From an uncultured Glaciecola sp. (GTDB lineage: Bacteria; Pseudomonadota; Gammaproteobacteria; Enterobacterales; Alteromonadaceae), in the NCBI GenBank assembly GCA_947496235.1, contig CANMCE010000008.1, positions 62,001-126,000 of the forward strand: 64,000 nucleotides of DNA. Direction: 5' to 3'. The notes below the pieces were generated by a model. That model was given only the letters and a program-made list of their open reading frames with translations. It was not told the origin of the DNA and made no database searches. Numbering within the stretch: the stretch's first letter is position 1; every line of letters begins with the position of its first letter. Shown one piece after another: positions 18,440-27,533 of this stretch. Position numbers and translations under genes: made by a program.

Positions 18440-19344
18440 CCGAAAAATATGCCCAGCAGGTCAAATTGCTTCTTGATGTTATGCCAGAAGTAGCTAAAGA
18501 GAGTTGCTTTTCGTTACATGGCGGTACAGCTATCAACCTATTTGTTCTTAACATGCCGAGACTATCTGTTGATATCGATCTTACCTATGTTCATATTCAA
18601 GATAGACAAGAAAGTATTGATGCCATTAATAGTGCGTTACAGAAAATAGCGGCTCGTGTGCTTGCTCTACGACCAACGTTACGAGTAGAACACAAGGACA
18701 ATATTTGTAAACTTTTAGTTGAAGAGCATGGTGTGCAAATTAAAGTTGAAGTCAATATGGTTGGGCGCGGTGTTATTGGCGATACTGAGAATAAATTGCC
18801 ATTATGTGAATTGGCGCAAGAACAATTTGATGCATTCTGCGCCATAAATGTCGTGCCGTTAGCACAATTGTATGGTGGAAAAATATGTGCAACACTTGAT
18901 AGGCAGCATCCACGAGATTTATTTGATGTGCATCTACTATTACAACAAAACAATTATTCAGATGACATCAAACGTGGCTTCATATACTCCCTTGCGTGCA
19001 GTAACAGGCCAACACATGAAATGCTTAACCCAAACCTAATTGATCAACGCTCGACGTTTGAAAATCAATTTCAAGGAATGTCACCCATTGAATTTACCTA
19101 TGCAGACTTTGAACAAACAAGATTAGATTTAATAAAGACGATATCTGATAGCTTGGATGACGATGATAAGCACTTTCTGCTTAGTTTAAATATGTTGGAG
19201 CCAGATTGGTCAATATACGATTTTGAACAATATCCTTCGGTGAAATGGAAACTACTTAATCTTAGAAAATTCAAAGATTCTAGACCAGAAGACCATCAGC
19301 AACATTTGGATCTACTTAAGAAAGTCTTAAATGTACAAAGTTAG
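18436..19344 (+). CDS. AbiEii/AbiGii-family nucleotidyltransferase toxin
   Basis: The 302-residue protein carries the nucleotidyltransferase signature with Gly29-Gly30 (LHGGTAINLF) and the acidic pair Asp46 and Asp48 (LSVDIDLTY). The later conserved patch LYGGKICATLDRQHPRDLFDVHLLL is typical of AbiEii/MenA-type toxins. Members block growth by modifying nucleic acid targets; MenA3 adds nucleotides to tRNA acceptor ends. All expected motifs look intact, so the toxin is probably active. It overlaps the antitoxin by 4 bases. Confidence 0.88.
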   Translation: MTEKYAQQVKLLLDVMPEVAKESCFSLHGGTAINLFVLNMPRLSVDIDLTYVHIQDRQESIDAINSALQKIAARVLALRPTLRVEHKDNICKLLVEEHGVQIKVEVNMVGRGVIGDTENKLPLCELAQEQFDAFCAINVVPLAQLYGGKICATLDRQHPRDLFDVHLLLQQNNYSDDIKRGFIYSLACSNRPTHEMLNPNLIDQRSTFENQFQGMSPIEFTYADFEQTRLDLIKTISDSLDDDDKHFLLSLNMLEPDWSIYDFEQYPSVKWKLLNLRKFKDSRPEDHQQHLDLLKKVLNVQS

Positions 19345-19414
19345 GAAACAAAATAAGATCGTTTTAAATTCTAGCTGTTGTACTCGGAATGAAGGCCAAA
19401 TCTTCCTCCTACTT

Positions 19415-19660
19415 TTAACGCAAATATTTATTTGCTTCTCGGCTAGCTGCCGCTTTGTCTTTAAACGGTGATGGGTGGCATTTCTGGTAGACTTTATCTA
19501 ACTGAGGAAACACAACATGGATATATATTTGCGTTGTTGATAAATCGGCATGGCATAAATAGGTTTGTATTTCCCATGCTTGCCGCCCAACTAGCTGCCC
19601 AACCACTTGCAGCCCCAGCCGTTACATTTACGATCCACAAACCTCAGTCGTAACCAGTCT
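19415..19660 (-). pseudogene. XerC-like tyrosine recombinase C-terminal remnant
   Basis: The minus strand encodes CHADLSTTQIYIHVVFPQLDKVYQKCHP, which corresponds to the C-terminus of XerC/XerD recombinases (HADLSTTQIYTH with the nucleophilic Tyr). Upstream the expected Arg-Lys-His-Arg catalytic residues and the core-binding domain are absent; only about 60 residues remain. The remnant sits between two toxin-antitoxin modules and marks a past recombination event. Confidence 0.7.
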
Positions 19661-19709
19661 CCTTTTGTACGTATTTTAATCTGCTTGTGTTTTACGTCAC
19701 TACTGATAA

Positions 19710-19734
19710 TATTCAATATTATTAATTTTGAATA
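19710..19734. promoter_or_regulatory. Inverted repeat upstream of parD-like gene
   Basis: TATTCAA (19710-19716) and TTGAATA (19728-19734) are exact complements with an 11-base AT-rich spacer, ending 8 bases before the antitoxin ATG. Ribbon-helix-helix antitoxins of this type autoregulate by binding such repeats. Functional assignment is inferred. Confidence 0.45.
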
Positions 19735-19742
19735 ATCTGATT

Positions 19743-19997
19743 ATGGCAAATACAAGTCTGTCTCTCGGTGAACACTGGGAAAAATTTATAAAACTAGAAA
19801 TACAAAGTGGTCGATACGGCTCAGCTAGCGAAGTTGTGCGTGACGCATTGCGCAACCTCGAAGAAAAGAAATCGAAATTACGCATACTTCAGTCTCACTT
19901 AGAAGCAGGCAGTAAGCAAGCTGAAAGTAAAGACTTTATTTATCAATCGCCAAAAGAGATTCTTCAAGAGTTCAAAAACGAACGTGAAAAAAAGTAG
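19743..19997 (+). CDS. ParD-family type II antitoxin
   Basis: The 84-residue protein has the N-terminal ribbon-helix-helix DNA-binding motif (TSLSLGEHWEKFIKLEIQSGRYGSASEVVRDALRNLEEK) followed by a toxin-binding C-terminal tail. It neutralises the downstream ParE-like protein and represses the operon. I use the ATG at 19743, although a TTG at 19728 is in frame. The gene overlaps the toxin by 14 bases. Confidence 0.9.
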   Translation: MANTSLSLGEHWEKFIKLEIQSGRYGSASEVVRDALRNLEEKKSKLRILQSHLEAGSKQAESKDFIYQSPKEILQEFKNEREKK

Positions 19998-20283
19998 TTA
20001 TTTACTCACACCTAATGCGAAAAACGACTTGCGTGGAATTTGGAATTATACTTTTGATATATGGGGAGAACAGCAGGCTGAGGAATATTTGTTTGAATTT
20101 TTTAAACGATTTAGCTGGCTAGCTGATCAACCCTTTGTCGGTACGCATCGACCAGAAGTGAGGCAAGGTTACTATTCATTTCTTCATGCTGAACATGTTG
20201 TTTTTTATGAAATAATAAATAACGATATTGTTATAATCGGTATCCCAAATCAATCAATGGATATAGACTTATTTTTTGATTAA
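19984..20283 (+). CDS. ParE/RelE-superfamily toxin
   Basis: The 99-residue protein matches ParE toxins: SYLLTPNAKNDLRGIWNYTFDIWG, the central QAEEYLFEFFKRFSWLADQPFVGTHRPEVRQGYY split by a typical loop, and the C-terminal VVFYEIINNDIVIIGI strand. ParE proteins poison DNA gyrase. The 14-base overlap with the antitoxin is typical of the class. Full length suggests an active pair. Confidence 0.9.
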   Translation: MKKSSYLLTPNAKNDLRGIWNYTFDIWGEQQAEEYLFEFFKRFSWLADQPFVGTHRPEVRQGYYSFLHAEHVVFYEIINNDIVIIGIPNQSMDIDLFFD

Positions 20284-20611
20284 GATCTGATAGCCTCATT
20301 TAATTTGAATAAGCAAATTTGCGACCTTAATAGTTAAAAATTGAGTAAAATTAATTTTTTTGTTTAAGCGTGTTGTATAGCTAACCTCATAGTCTTTATA
20401 TAACGACCGTTCATATGAATAATATTAAGGATTGACCTCTCGGTAGAAATTAAACCCACCTTATAATATCCCACCTCCATATGAAATAAATATATGTAAC
20501 TTATTGTTATCATTGAATTATATATAAATCTTATATTTTCTTTATAAAATCTCATTTCCGGTGCTTATAAGATTTGTGATGTCAAACAGACTGAAACAAG
20601 GAAAGAAACAG
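20284..20611. other. AT-rich non-coding region before the exported PEP-CTERM-like protein
   Basis: This roughly 330-base stretch holds no supported gene. It is very AT-rich, with several -10-like TATAAT and TATATA stretches (for example near 20462), but no -35/-10 pair with acceptable spacing stood out. The end carries the AAGGAA ribosome site of the next gene. No clear terminator follows the ParE gene. Confidence 0.5.
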
Positions 20612-21634
20612 ATGAAGATTTATAAATCCCTATTAGTGGCATCCTGCGTACTTATTAGTCAAAACGCAATGAGCGCAAGCATTAGCCTTAATTTTGTTGG
20701 TTACGGTAAAGATAGCAACGTACAAGCATTTGACCGTTTTTTAGATGATACAATAGTTCCCACAGGATTAACTGACGGTGCCCCATTCGGTTCTGTTGGT
20801 GAGAGAAGACTCTACCGAGATAATATTGACATTGTGAGTAGCGCACTCATTGATCCCCTAAGAAACGTCGAGCATTTAGACTATGAAGGTTATGCTTCCT
20901 TCGATCGGTTAGGGGCATCCGTAGCGCTACGTGGTGACTTTAACTATGGTTACTCTATGTTTGCTGGGACTGACGCGTTTTTTTCAGATACCTATACTAT
21001 CACAGCAACCGATCCCGCACTAAACGGCACTACAGGTGTTGCGCGTTACAACACTTTAATCAGCGGAAGTTTACAAACTGGCGGTGAATTTGTAGAAGAA
21101 GTTAAATATAACACCAACAACAATGAATTTTTTAGAGCTTCATACTCAGCGCATACTGAAATTTCGGGTTCATCTCGCACTTACAGCTATTCAGAGCGGA
21201 ATTTTAAAGGGCAAAATCAGCAAACTGTACTATCAGGAACAGCCCCAGACACTATAACTAACGTATTTAGCTTTGTTTACGGGCAACCCTTTGACTTCAA
21301 AGCTACTTTGAGTGCGTCCGCAGACTATCAAGCTCCTTTTAGCGCAACGAAATATGACGACAACTTAATTGTGTCAAATTTCTTAAGCACCTTAAAATTT
21401 GCGAATTTGGAAATTGTGGAAAGAGTTGGTAGTGGCTTCAATCCCGTTGATGACTTTGCTGTCCTCGATGTTGCATATCAAGTTAGTAGCGTCTCTGGGG
21501 TCAATGCGTTTGATCCTGGGTCTAGCTCTGTGCCTGTATCGGCGCCGTTTGGCTCTAGTCTTTTAGGACTTGGACTAATCGGTATGCTGTGGGTCAGAAA
21601 ATTGAAGATGCGAATAGCAGACCCTAGGGATTAA
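20612..21634 (+). CDS. Exported protein with PEP-CTERM-like C-terminal anchor
   Basis: The 340-residue protein has a signal peptide (KIYKSLLVASCVLISQNAMSA) and a C-terminal sorting-like tail: VPVSAP motif, a hydrophobic span (FGSSLLGLGLIGMLWV) and basic end RKLKMR. This resembles PEP-CTERM proteins, with VSAP in place of VPEP, a variant familiar from Alteromonadales. Such proteins are sorted by exosortase to the envelope or biofilm matrix. The body is Ser/Thr/Asn-rich and beta-prone, with no domain recognised. The ATG at 20612 has AAGGAA 8 bases upstream, preferable to the upstream in-frame codon at 20561. No exosortase gene is in this window. Confidence 0.65.
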   Translation: MKIYKSLLVASCVLISQNAMSASISLNFVGYGKDSNVQAFDRFLDDTIVPTGLTDGAPFGSVGERRLYRDNIDIVSSALIDPLRNVEHLDYEGYASFDRLGASVALRGDFNYGYSMFAGTDAFFSDTYTITATDPALNGTTGVARYNTLISGSLQTGGEFVEEVKYNTNNNEFFRASYSAHTEISGSSRTYSYSERNFKGQNQQTVLSGTAPDTITNVFSFVYGQPFDFKATLSASADYQAPFSATKYDDNLIVSNFLSTLKFANLEIVERVGSGFNPVDDFAVLDVAYQVSSVSGVNAFDPGSSSVPVSAPFGSSLLGLGLIGMLWVRKLKMRIADPRD

Positions 21635-21710
21635 TTAGAAGGACCGAGGCGATGCAACTGAGTTAGTCGAAAAGGCTACACTACCTAGATAATTGAAAGA
21701 ATTTTGTTCT

Positions 21711-21743
21711 AACGTTATTGTATACAATATATGCAATGACGTT
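21711..21743. promoter_or_regulatory. Nested palindromes upstream of the CadC-like regulator
   Basis: A perfect 12-bp palindrome, ATTGTATACAAT, lies at 21717-21728, inside a wider pair AACGT (21711-21715) and ACGTT (21739-21743). It lies 31 bases before the regulator start and could be an autoregulatory site. Inferred. Confidence 0.4.
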
Positions 21744-21759
21744 GGAATGAAAGTAGACA

Positions 21760-24033
21760 GTGGAGCGTTTTCAAGTTGGTAGTTGGACTGTAAATGCAGT
21801 CAATTGCACGATTACTAAAGACTCTATAAGTGAAACCTTAGAACCCAAGGCAATGGATTTGCTCGTCTTGTTGGCAAAAGCTGACGGGGACTTGGTGTCT
21901 CGCAAAGAGATAATGAAAACTATCTGGCATGACCGCTACGTGACCGACTTCGCTGTAAACAGCTTGGTATCAAACCTTCGTAAAAAACTGAATGAAGGTG
22001 AGCCAGAAGAAGCCTATATCAAAACTAGACCTAAGCGAGGTTATCTTTTATTCGCAAAGGTAACTATTTGTGACGAAGAAAGAGATGACTCTATTGCTTT
22101 TTCGACTGATGATGAGAACACTGCTGCTAAAATCGATGTAAATGAGCCGACACGTAATGAGGATAACCTTGTAGAGCCTATCGAAAAAATTCCACCGATC
22201 TCTAGCTCACCTTCTACTTCCTATACTTCGCAATATAAGAACAAAAAAGTACGCAAACGCTATGTAGTTTATGCCTTGACTACTATTTTATTGATTTGTG
22301 CAGTGTTTATATTTGATTTGCTACTCAGCAAAAATGAGCGATTACCCGCGTCGCTTGCAGTGATGCCGTTTAAAGTGATTTCTGGACAAGAGGATCTTAG
22401 TTTTTTTGCCGACGGTTTGGCAGAAGAAGTTATTCATCAATTGTCAGTATTGCCTGAAACCACAATAATTAGTCGTCGTTCATCTTTTACCTTTCGAAAC
22501 AGTAAACTTGATGCTGTAGAAATTGCCCAAAAATTAAGTGTGGCATATCTGCTTGAGGGCTCTATTCGCCAAGAAGGTGATATTTTGCGGGTCACTGTGC
22601 AATTGATAAACGGCATCAATGGTAGTCATATATGGTCACAGGTATTTACCGCAAATAAAAACGAAGCATTTAGTATTCAAGGTGATATTAGCCGGGAAGT
22701 AGCCGATACTATCACCGCAAACTTTACTGATTTTCCTGAAGAGAAAAAACGCTATCAAAGTCATTCTTCGGATGCATACTTGCATGTGTTACGCGGACGA
22801 AAATATAACCAAACAGGCACTGTTGAAGCTCTACTAAAGGCCCGAGATGAATTTATCATGGCCACCAAGCTAGACCCGGAATATGCCAATGCACATGTAG
22901 ACCTAGCAACAAATTATTTGTTACTGGCACAGAATAAAAGAATGAGTTTAACGGATGCGAGTAGGTTGGCATTAGAGGCAATCGAGACGGCTTTTGAAAT
23001 TGCTCCCCAAAGTGCTGAAGCCTATGGTGCTTTAGGCATTCTTCATCATTATAACGGCCGTGTAGACGAGGCAAGAACTGCGTTTGAGAAGGCCTTGGCA
23101 ATTAATCCTGACCAATATGTTGCTTTAATTAATTACGCCAATTTGCTACGTCTTACCTTCGATGAAAAAGCGGCGATTACATATTATCAAAGGGCCAAAG
23201 AACTTGCGCCATTATCTGATTTAGCTTATTGGGGTATTCACTCCATCAACATAGATTTTGGTAATTTTGATGCGTCGCGGAAAATTGTAGAAGAGTGCTT
23301 GTTTTTACAAGCATCGAGCTCAAACTGTAGTATAGGACTCGCTTATAACGCGGGGCTTACAAACGATTGGCAACGAGCAAAAGAAGCTTTTGAAATATAT
23401 GCTAGCACCACTTCGAGCGATAGCTATTGGTTTCGAATGGGGCAAGCTTGGCAATTTTTGTTTTCAGGTCAGGTACATCAAGCAGCCGCAGCATATGAGG
23501 GGTTAATCAATCAGTTTGGAATTAATATTGACGGCCTGCAATCTATCGTTTTAACGAATCATGCTAGCGGTTTGATCGATGGCTTGAGCGAAAAGCTACA
23601 GGCCGGTGTAGAAGAAAGGCCAGAGTCTCAACTGATGGTCTTTAACAACGCACTTCATAGTGTTCTGCAAAATAGGTGTGATATTGCTATTGGATATTTG
23701 GAAAAAGGATGGCAACTCAATAAAGGCGTTTTTGAGAATGCAGATATTCTTGCCAATACTGTCTCTTACAATGCTTACATGGCGTATTGTTATCAACAAA
23801 ATGGGGATCAAGTTGCGTTCAATACAAGTATTGGGAATTTAAAGGAACAATTAGAATCTCTTCCAGAAAATGAGCTTTTCGTTCCGGGTTTCGTCTTTGT
23901 CAAAGCTCAGTATTATGCTTTGTCGGGTGATGTTGTTGCAATGCAGTCACAAATCGATTTGTTGGAAGAAGCCAACTGGCCAATGCTTTGGCGAGTTGAA
24001 AAAGACCCAATTCTTGGTCAGTTAGGGCGATAG
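21760..24033 (+). CDS. CadC-like membrane transcriptional regulator with TPR domain
   Basis: The 757-residue protein has an OmpR/PhoB-type winged helix at 1-100 (LEPKAMDLLVLLAKADGDLVSRKEI, then YIKTRPKRGYLL), an acidic linker, a single membrane span at about 168-189, and a periplasmic part. That part starts with a FlgO/TolB-N-like domain (SLAVMPFKVISGQEDLSFFADGLAEEV) and continues with several TPR repeats (about 360-560). These one-component regulators bind DNA while sensing through the periplasmic TPRs. The start is a GTG at 21760; no in-frame ATG precedes the DNA-binding domain. Targets are unknown; the neighbours are the exported PEP-CTERM-like protein upstream and the amylase gene in convergent orientation. 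Confidence 0.88.
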   Translation: MERFQVGSWTVNAVNCTITKDSISETLEPKAMDLLVLLAKADGDLVSRKEIMKTIWHDRYVTDFAVNSLVSNLRKKLNEGEPEEAYIKTRPKRGYLLFAKVTICDEERDDSIAFSTDDENTAAKIDVNEPTRNEDNLVEPIEKIPPISSSPSTSYTSQYKNKKVRKRYVVYALTTILLICAVFIFDLLLSKNERLPASLAVMPFKVISGQEDLSFFADGLAEEVIHQLSVLPETTIISRRSSFTFRNSKLDAVEIAQKLSVAYLLEGSIRQEGDILRVTVQLINGINGSHIWSQVFTANKNEAFSIQGDISREVADTITANFTDFPEEKKRYQSHSSDAYLHVLRGRKYNQTGTVEALLKARDEFIMATKLDPEYANAHVDLATNYLLLAQNKRMSLTDASRLALEAIETAFEIAPQSAEAYGALGILHHYNGRVDEARTAFEKALAINPDQYVALINYANLLRLTFDEKAAITYYQRAKELAPLSDLAYWGIHSINIDFGNFDASRKIVEECLFLQASSSNCSIGLAYNAGLTNDWQRAKEAFEIYASTTSSDSYWFRMGQAWQFLFSGQVHQAAAAYEGLINQFGINIDGLQSIVLTNHASGLIDGLSEKLQAGVEERPESQLMVFNNALHSVLQNRCDIAIGYLEKGWQLNKGVFENADILANTVSYNAYMAYCYQQNGDQVAFNTSIGNLKEQLESLPENELFVPGFVFVKAQYYALSGDVVAMQSQIDLLEEANWPMLWRVEKDPILGQLGR

Positions 24034-24132
24034 ATTAAACCCTAATGATGTCGAAGTAGCTTACATTGGGCCATTCGTTGCAATCCACCAATAGCCCAAC
24101 CCAGAATCGTCTTAGTAAAATATGCTTGTTTT

Positions 24133-26208
24133 CTAAAGTGAGAACGCTTTACTTATTTTTTGACCATGGTAATTGTCAACTACTACCTTTAACTCCGTGA
24201 TTGACTCAGCTTGTGCTGGCGTTAAAATCAGGCGATAAGGGGAGGTTGGGTCCATAGTTAACAGCTGATCTTTGTTAGCATCGTAGACGTTGACAGACAC
24301 CATTTCTAGGGCGTTGCTCGAGATAAAACTTAATTCAAATGGCACTATGACGCGGCCATTATCTTGATAACTATCTAACATAACTATATCGGCAATTTCG
24401 GAGACTGACAGTTGGTCCTGAGCTTTTACCAGTGTGTAACTTAAGGGCGCTAGCTGTGCGTTTAATTTGCCATTTTTTAACGTTACTTGAGCACCGTCAA
24501 TATGGTCATAGGCGCTTGCGTCAACATCAATGCTCACTGTTTGCGATTGAGTCCCCAGATTAAAGATTGCTAGTACTTCCTTTTTCTCTTTTGCATCAAC
24601 ACGAGCAAAGGCATAGATCCCTTTATCGTTATCAATCAATCGATTGTAATGCTCACCAGTACCCAAGGCTTGGGTGTTAGCTCGAATTTGAGCTAGGTGG
24701 GCAAGGTGTTGATAAATGGGATGCTGGGTATCAAAGTTGTCATCAGCAGTCGTTTTGTTAGTGCCGAGTAAGGTATTGTCGTTATAGACATCTACCACCG
24801 ATGGGTCCATATCTTCACGGGCATCTACGTCACCACCATCGCCAGTAAAACCTTGTTCATCACCATAATAAACAACAGGAATACCGCGAGAAAAATACAT
24901 TAAAGAATGGGCGAGTAAACTGCGTTTAAGTTGCAAGTCTGGAGATAAATCCGCAAAACCTTTTTGAATAAAATGTCCTACACGACCGGCATCATGATTG
25001 CCTAAAAATGTCATGAGATCTAAGGGCGATGAATCAGCATCTCGGTAATAGTCGTCGTTATCAAACAAATGGGGAATTCGGTTGATATCCATGCCACTGA
25101 AAAGCGCATCTTTTACGTTAAAATGAAAGCCAAAATCCAATACAGAAGGTAATTTTCCTGTAGTGGTGAAATCAGATAACTTGGCTGGATTACCGTCATA
25201 CACTTCACCGAAAATATGAAATTGAGGAATACCAACTGATTGCGCATGTTCAACAATTGCAGGTCCAAATACTTGCCAAAATTCGATGTCAACGTGCTTA
25301 ACAGTGTCGATTCTAAAGCCGTCAGGTTTGAACTTATCTATTAGGTCTTCAAACACTTGAATCATATTCTGTTGTACTTCAGGTAAACTGGTATTGATGT
25401 CATCTAAGCCTGCAAAATCACCAGTAATAACACTTTCACCGCGCCAAATAGAATCCCCTTGATTATTGTAAATCGCAGGATCATTTAACCATTCAGGGAC
25501 TTTTACGTTCTTTTCATCCTCGGGAACGAATGGAGTATAAGTATCACCACTGGCTAATTGGGCTTTGTCTTTAAAGGCACAGCCTTTTTTCTCTTTGTTG
25601 AGGTAATTACCTTGTTCATCGTGACATTCTTTGTACTTAATTACATCGGCAGTGTGATTGGTGATAATGTCAAAAAACACCTTGATATTGCGTTTATGAG
25701 CGGCGTCGATCAAATCATGAAGTGCGTCGTCACTGCCAAAGTGCGGGTCGATTTCTGTAAAATCTACAACCCAATAACCGTGGTGGGCAAAACCGTCCGG
25801 TTGTATCGCCTTATTCCGAAGAATGGGCGTCATCCAAATAGCGGTAATGCCCATTTCTTGCAAATAATCTAACTTGGCCTCTAATCCTTGAATATCTCCG
25901 CCATGAAATGCCCATTTAGAGGTTTTATCTAAGCCGCCATAAGAAATGGGTTTATCAGGATCGCCCATATCGTTATCTGGGTTTGCGTTATGAAAGCGAT
26001 CTGGCATTACAAAATAAAAAATATCCTGTTGAACATTTCGCTCTAAATAATGCGGAACTTGTTCGGCAACAGATGTTGCCGAAACTACAGGTTTATCGGG
26101 TACGGGAGTATTTTGTTTGAGTGATTGCTGAGGCTCAGAACAGGCTGAAAGTGCAACTAATCCTGCAACGCCAATGGCAGCTGCAAGTCTATTTAATTGT
26201 GTGTGCAT
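24133..26208 (-). CDS. GH13 alpha-amylase-family lipoprotein
   Basis: This 691-residue lipoprotein (lipobox LSAC, Cys23) has the GH13 conserved regions: DIITNHTAD, GFRIDTVKH (nucleophile Asp), GEVYD (acid/base Glu) and FLGNHDAGR (third acid). A C-terminal beta domain follows (YTLVKAQDQ onward). It should hydrolyse alpha-1,4-glucans at the cell surface or in the periplasm. AAGGAA precedes the ATG. It is convergent with the CadC-like gene and upstream of nothing obvious on its strand except the aldo/keto reductase 38 bases before. The precise specificity (amylase, neopullulanase or cyclodextrinase) cannot be settled by eye. Confidence 0.92.
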   Translation of the reverse strand: MHTQLNRLAAAIGVAGLVALSACSEPQQSLKQNTPVPDKPVVSATSVAEQVPHYLERNVQQDIFYFVMPDRFHNANPDNDMGDPDKPISYGGLDKTSKWAFHGGDIQGLEAKLDYLQEMGITAIWMTPILRNKAIQPDGFAHHGYWVVDFTEIDPHFGSDDALHDLIDAAHKRNIKVFFDIITNHTADVIKYKECHDEQGNYLNKEKKGCAFKDKAQLASGDTYTPFVPEDEKNVKVPEWLNDPAIYNNQGDSIWRGESVITGDFAGLDDINTSLPEVQQNMIQVFEDLIDKFKPDGFRIDTVKHVDIEFWQVFGPAIVEHAQSVGIPQFHIFGEVYDGNPAKLSDFTTTGKLPSVLDFGFHFNVKDALFSGMDINRIPHLFDNDDYYRDADSSPLDLMTFLGNHDAGRVGHFIQKGFADLSPDLQLKRSLLAHSLMYFSRGIPVVYYGDEQGFTGDGGDVDAREDMDPSVVDVYNDNTLLGTNKTTADDNFDTQHPIYQHLAHLAQIRANTQALGTGEHYNRLIDNDKGIYAFARVDAKEKKEVLAIFNLGTQSQTVSIDVDASAYDHIDGAQVTLKNGKLNAQLAPLSYTLVKAQDQLSVSEIADIVMLDSYQDNGRVIVPFELSFISSNALEMVSVNVYDANKDQLLTMDPTSPYRLILTPAQAESITELKVVVDNYHGQKISKAFSL

Positions 26209-26246
26209 AGTTTTCCTTACTTCATACTCTCGTTTGTCGTTTTAGA

Positions 26247-27224
26247 TTAAGGGAGTTCTTGGCCGCGTCTGGTTTCGTATAATTTGAACCATTCTTCGCG
26301 TTCCAGAGTGATTTTGGTAGATTGCGCTATTTCGATAATGCGCTCAGGTTTTAACGTACCTACAACAGGTTGAATATTCGCGGGATGGCGCATTAACCAA
26401 GCCAATACTATGGCGTTAGGTGTGACCTGATATTTTTCTGCTAATTCAGCCACTAATTTGCTAGTAGCCGCAATGTTCGCATCGTCATGATGAATATCAT
26501 TAAATTGACCTTGCGCCATAGAGCCCCAAGATTGCAACTGAATGTTCTGCTGCGCACAAAACTCCAAGGTACCTCGTGGAAAACCCTGAGAACAGTTTTC
26601 TTGCATATTTACTGTAATGCCATCTTCGATAAAATCAGCTTTTAATAAGCTCATTTCTAACTGATTGGCAATGATAGGCATAGTGACATTGCTTTGAATG
26701 TATGCGAGTTGGCCAGCATGCATATTGGAAACCGCTAAATAGCCAAATTTGTCATCGTCGTATGCTTTATTAAGAGTGTCTGCGAGTTCTTTTACATCCA
26801 TAAGTGGATCTGGGCGATGCAAAAATAGCACATCAAGTTTCGCCATTCCCAAACGAGATAAAATATCGTCCAATGCTTTGGATACCCATTGTGCAGAAAA
26901 GTCATATTGTTTAACTGGATGTACTGGCGTTAGTTTGAGACCTAATTTACTTTGTATAACCAACTCATCTAGCAAATCGGGAGACTTTTTTAATACTCTA
27001 CCGACAACTTCTTCCGCTTTTCCAAATGTATAAATATCCGCTAAATCTAAAATATTGATTCCATTCTCTAAACAGGTTTCGAGTAACTGCTGAGTGAGTT
27101 TCTCATCATCCTTAGTTATAGGGTTGCTTTTCCAACCACCACCAAGGTTCATACCTCCATAAATCAATTGAGAGGCATTTGATATGTATTGAGAAATAGG
27201 CAATTTGCGTTGAGTTGACGACAT
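26247..27224 (-). CDS. Aldo/keto reductase, YdhF-like
   Basis: The 325-residue protein is a TIM-barrel NADPH-dependent oxidoreductase. The tetrad is visible as Asp in ILDLADIYTFGKAE, Tyr in that same motif, Lys in IQSKLGLK and His in DVLFLHRPDPL; the C-terminal cofactor motif is IQPVVGTLKPERI. The general pattern matches E. coli YdhF. The ATG at 27224 has GGAG 6 bases upstream; the frame is open 15 codons further, but without support. It lies 38 bases upstream of the GH13 lipoprotein and could be cotranscribed. Physiological substrate unknown. Confidence 0.88.
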   Translation of the reverse strand: MSSTQRKLPISQYISNASQLIYGGMNLGGGWKSNPITKDDEKLTQQLLETCLENGINILDLADIYTFGKAEEVVGRVLKKSPDLLDELVIQSKLGLKLTPVHPVKQYDFSAQWVSKALDDILSRLGMAKLDVLFLHRPDPLMDVKELADTLNKAYDDDKFGYLAVSNMHAGQLAYIQSNVTMPIIANQLEMSLLKADFIEDGITVNMQENCSQGFPRGTLEFCAQQNIQLQSWGSMAQGQFNDIHHDDANIAATSKLVAELAEKYQVTPNAIVLAWLMRHPANIQPVVGTLKPERIIEIAQSTKITLEREEWFKLYETRRGQELP

Positions 27225-27533
27225 CTGAACTCCAAAGTTAATTAATTGTAAATATATCAAAGATGGCAATGGTAGACTCTTTGAATACGTATGCGAACAA
27301 TTTTTTTGGGTTTTATTCTCAAGTAACAGGTTTTATCCACAATTCAGTTTTGGCTTTAACTATAACCATATGTTGATTCGAACCAGTAAAAATAATCACT
27401 GAAAAAAAAGTGATATAGCCGTATGCTGTTTTTATTTAACTTTACAAAGGTAAAGAATAAATTATTCATATTAATAAGCTTTTAATTGATATAATATATT
27501 CCTTTTGAGTTAAAATAACCCCAGGATAACGAC
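27225..27533. other. Divergent non-coding region between aldo/keto reductase and GH3 genes
   Basis: About 310 bases hold no supported gene. A small inverted repeat, ATCACT/AGTGAT, occurs at 27395-27414 around an A-rich loop, and a good -10 hexamer TATAAT sits at 27490-27495 pointing to the GH3 gene, without a convincing -35 partner. Confidence 0.45.

Noticed and set aside
19345-19742. Possible integron attC sites around the recombinase remnant
   Set aside because: No paired core sites or typical imperfect palindrome of 60-140 bases was found, so an integron cassette array is not supported.
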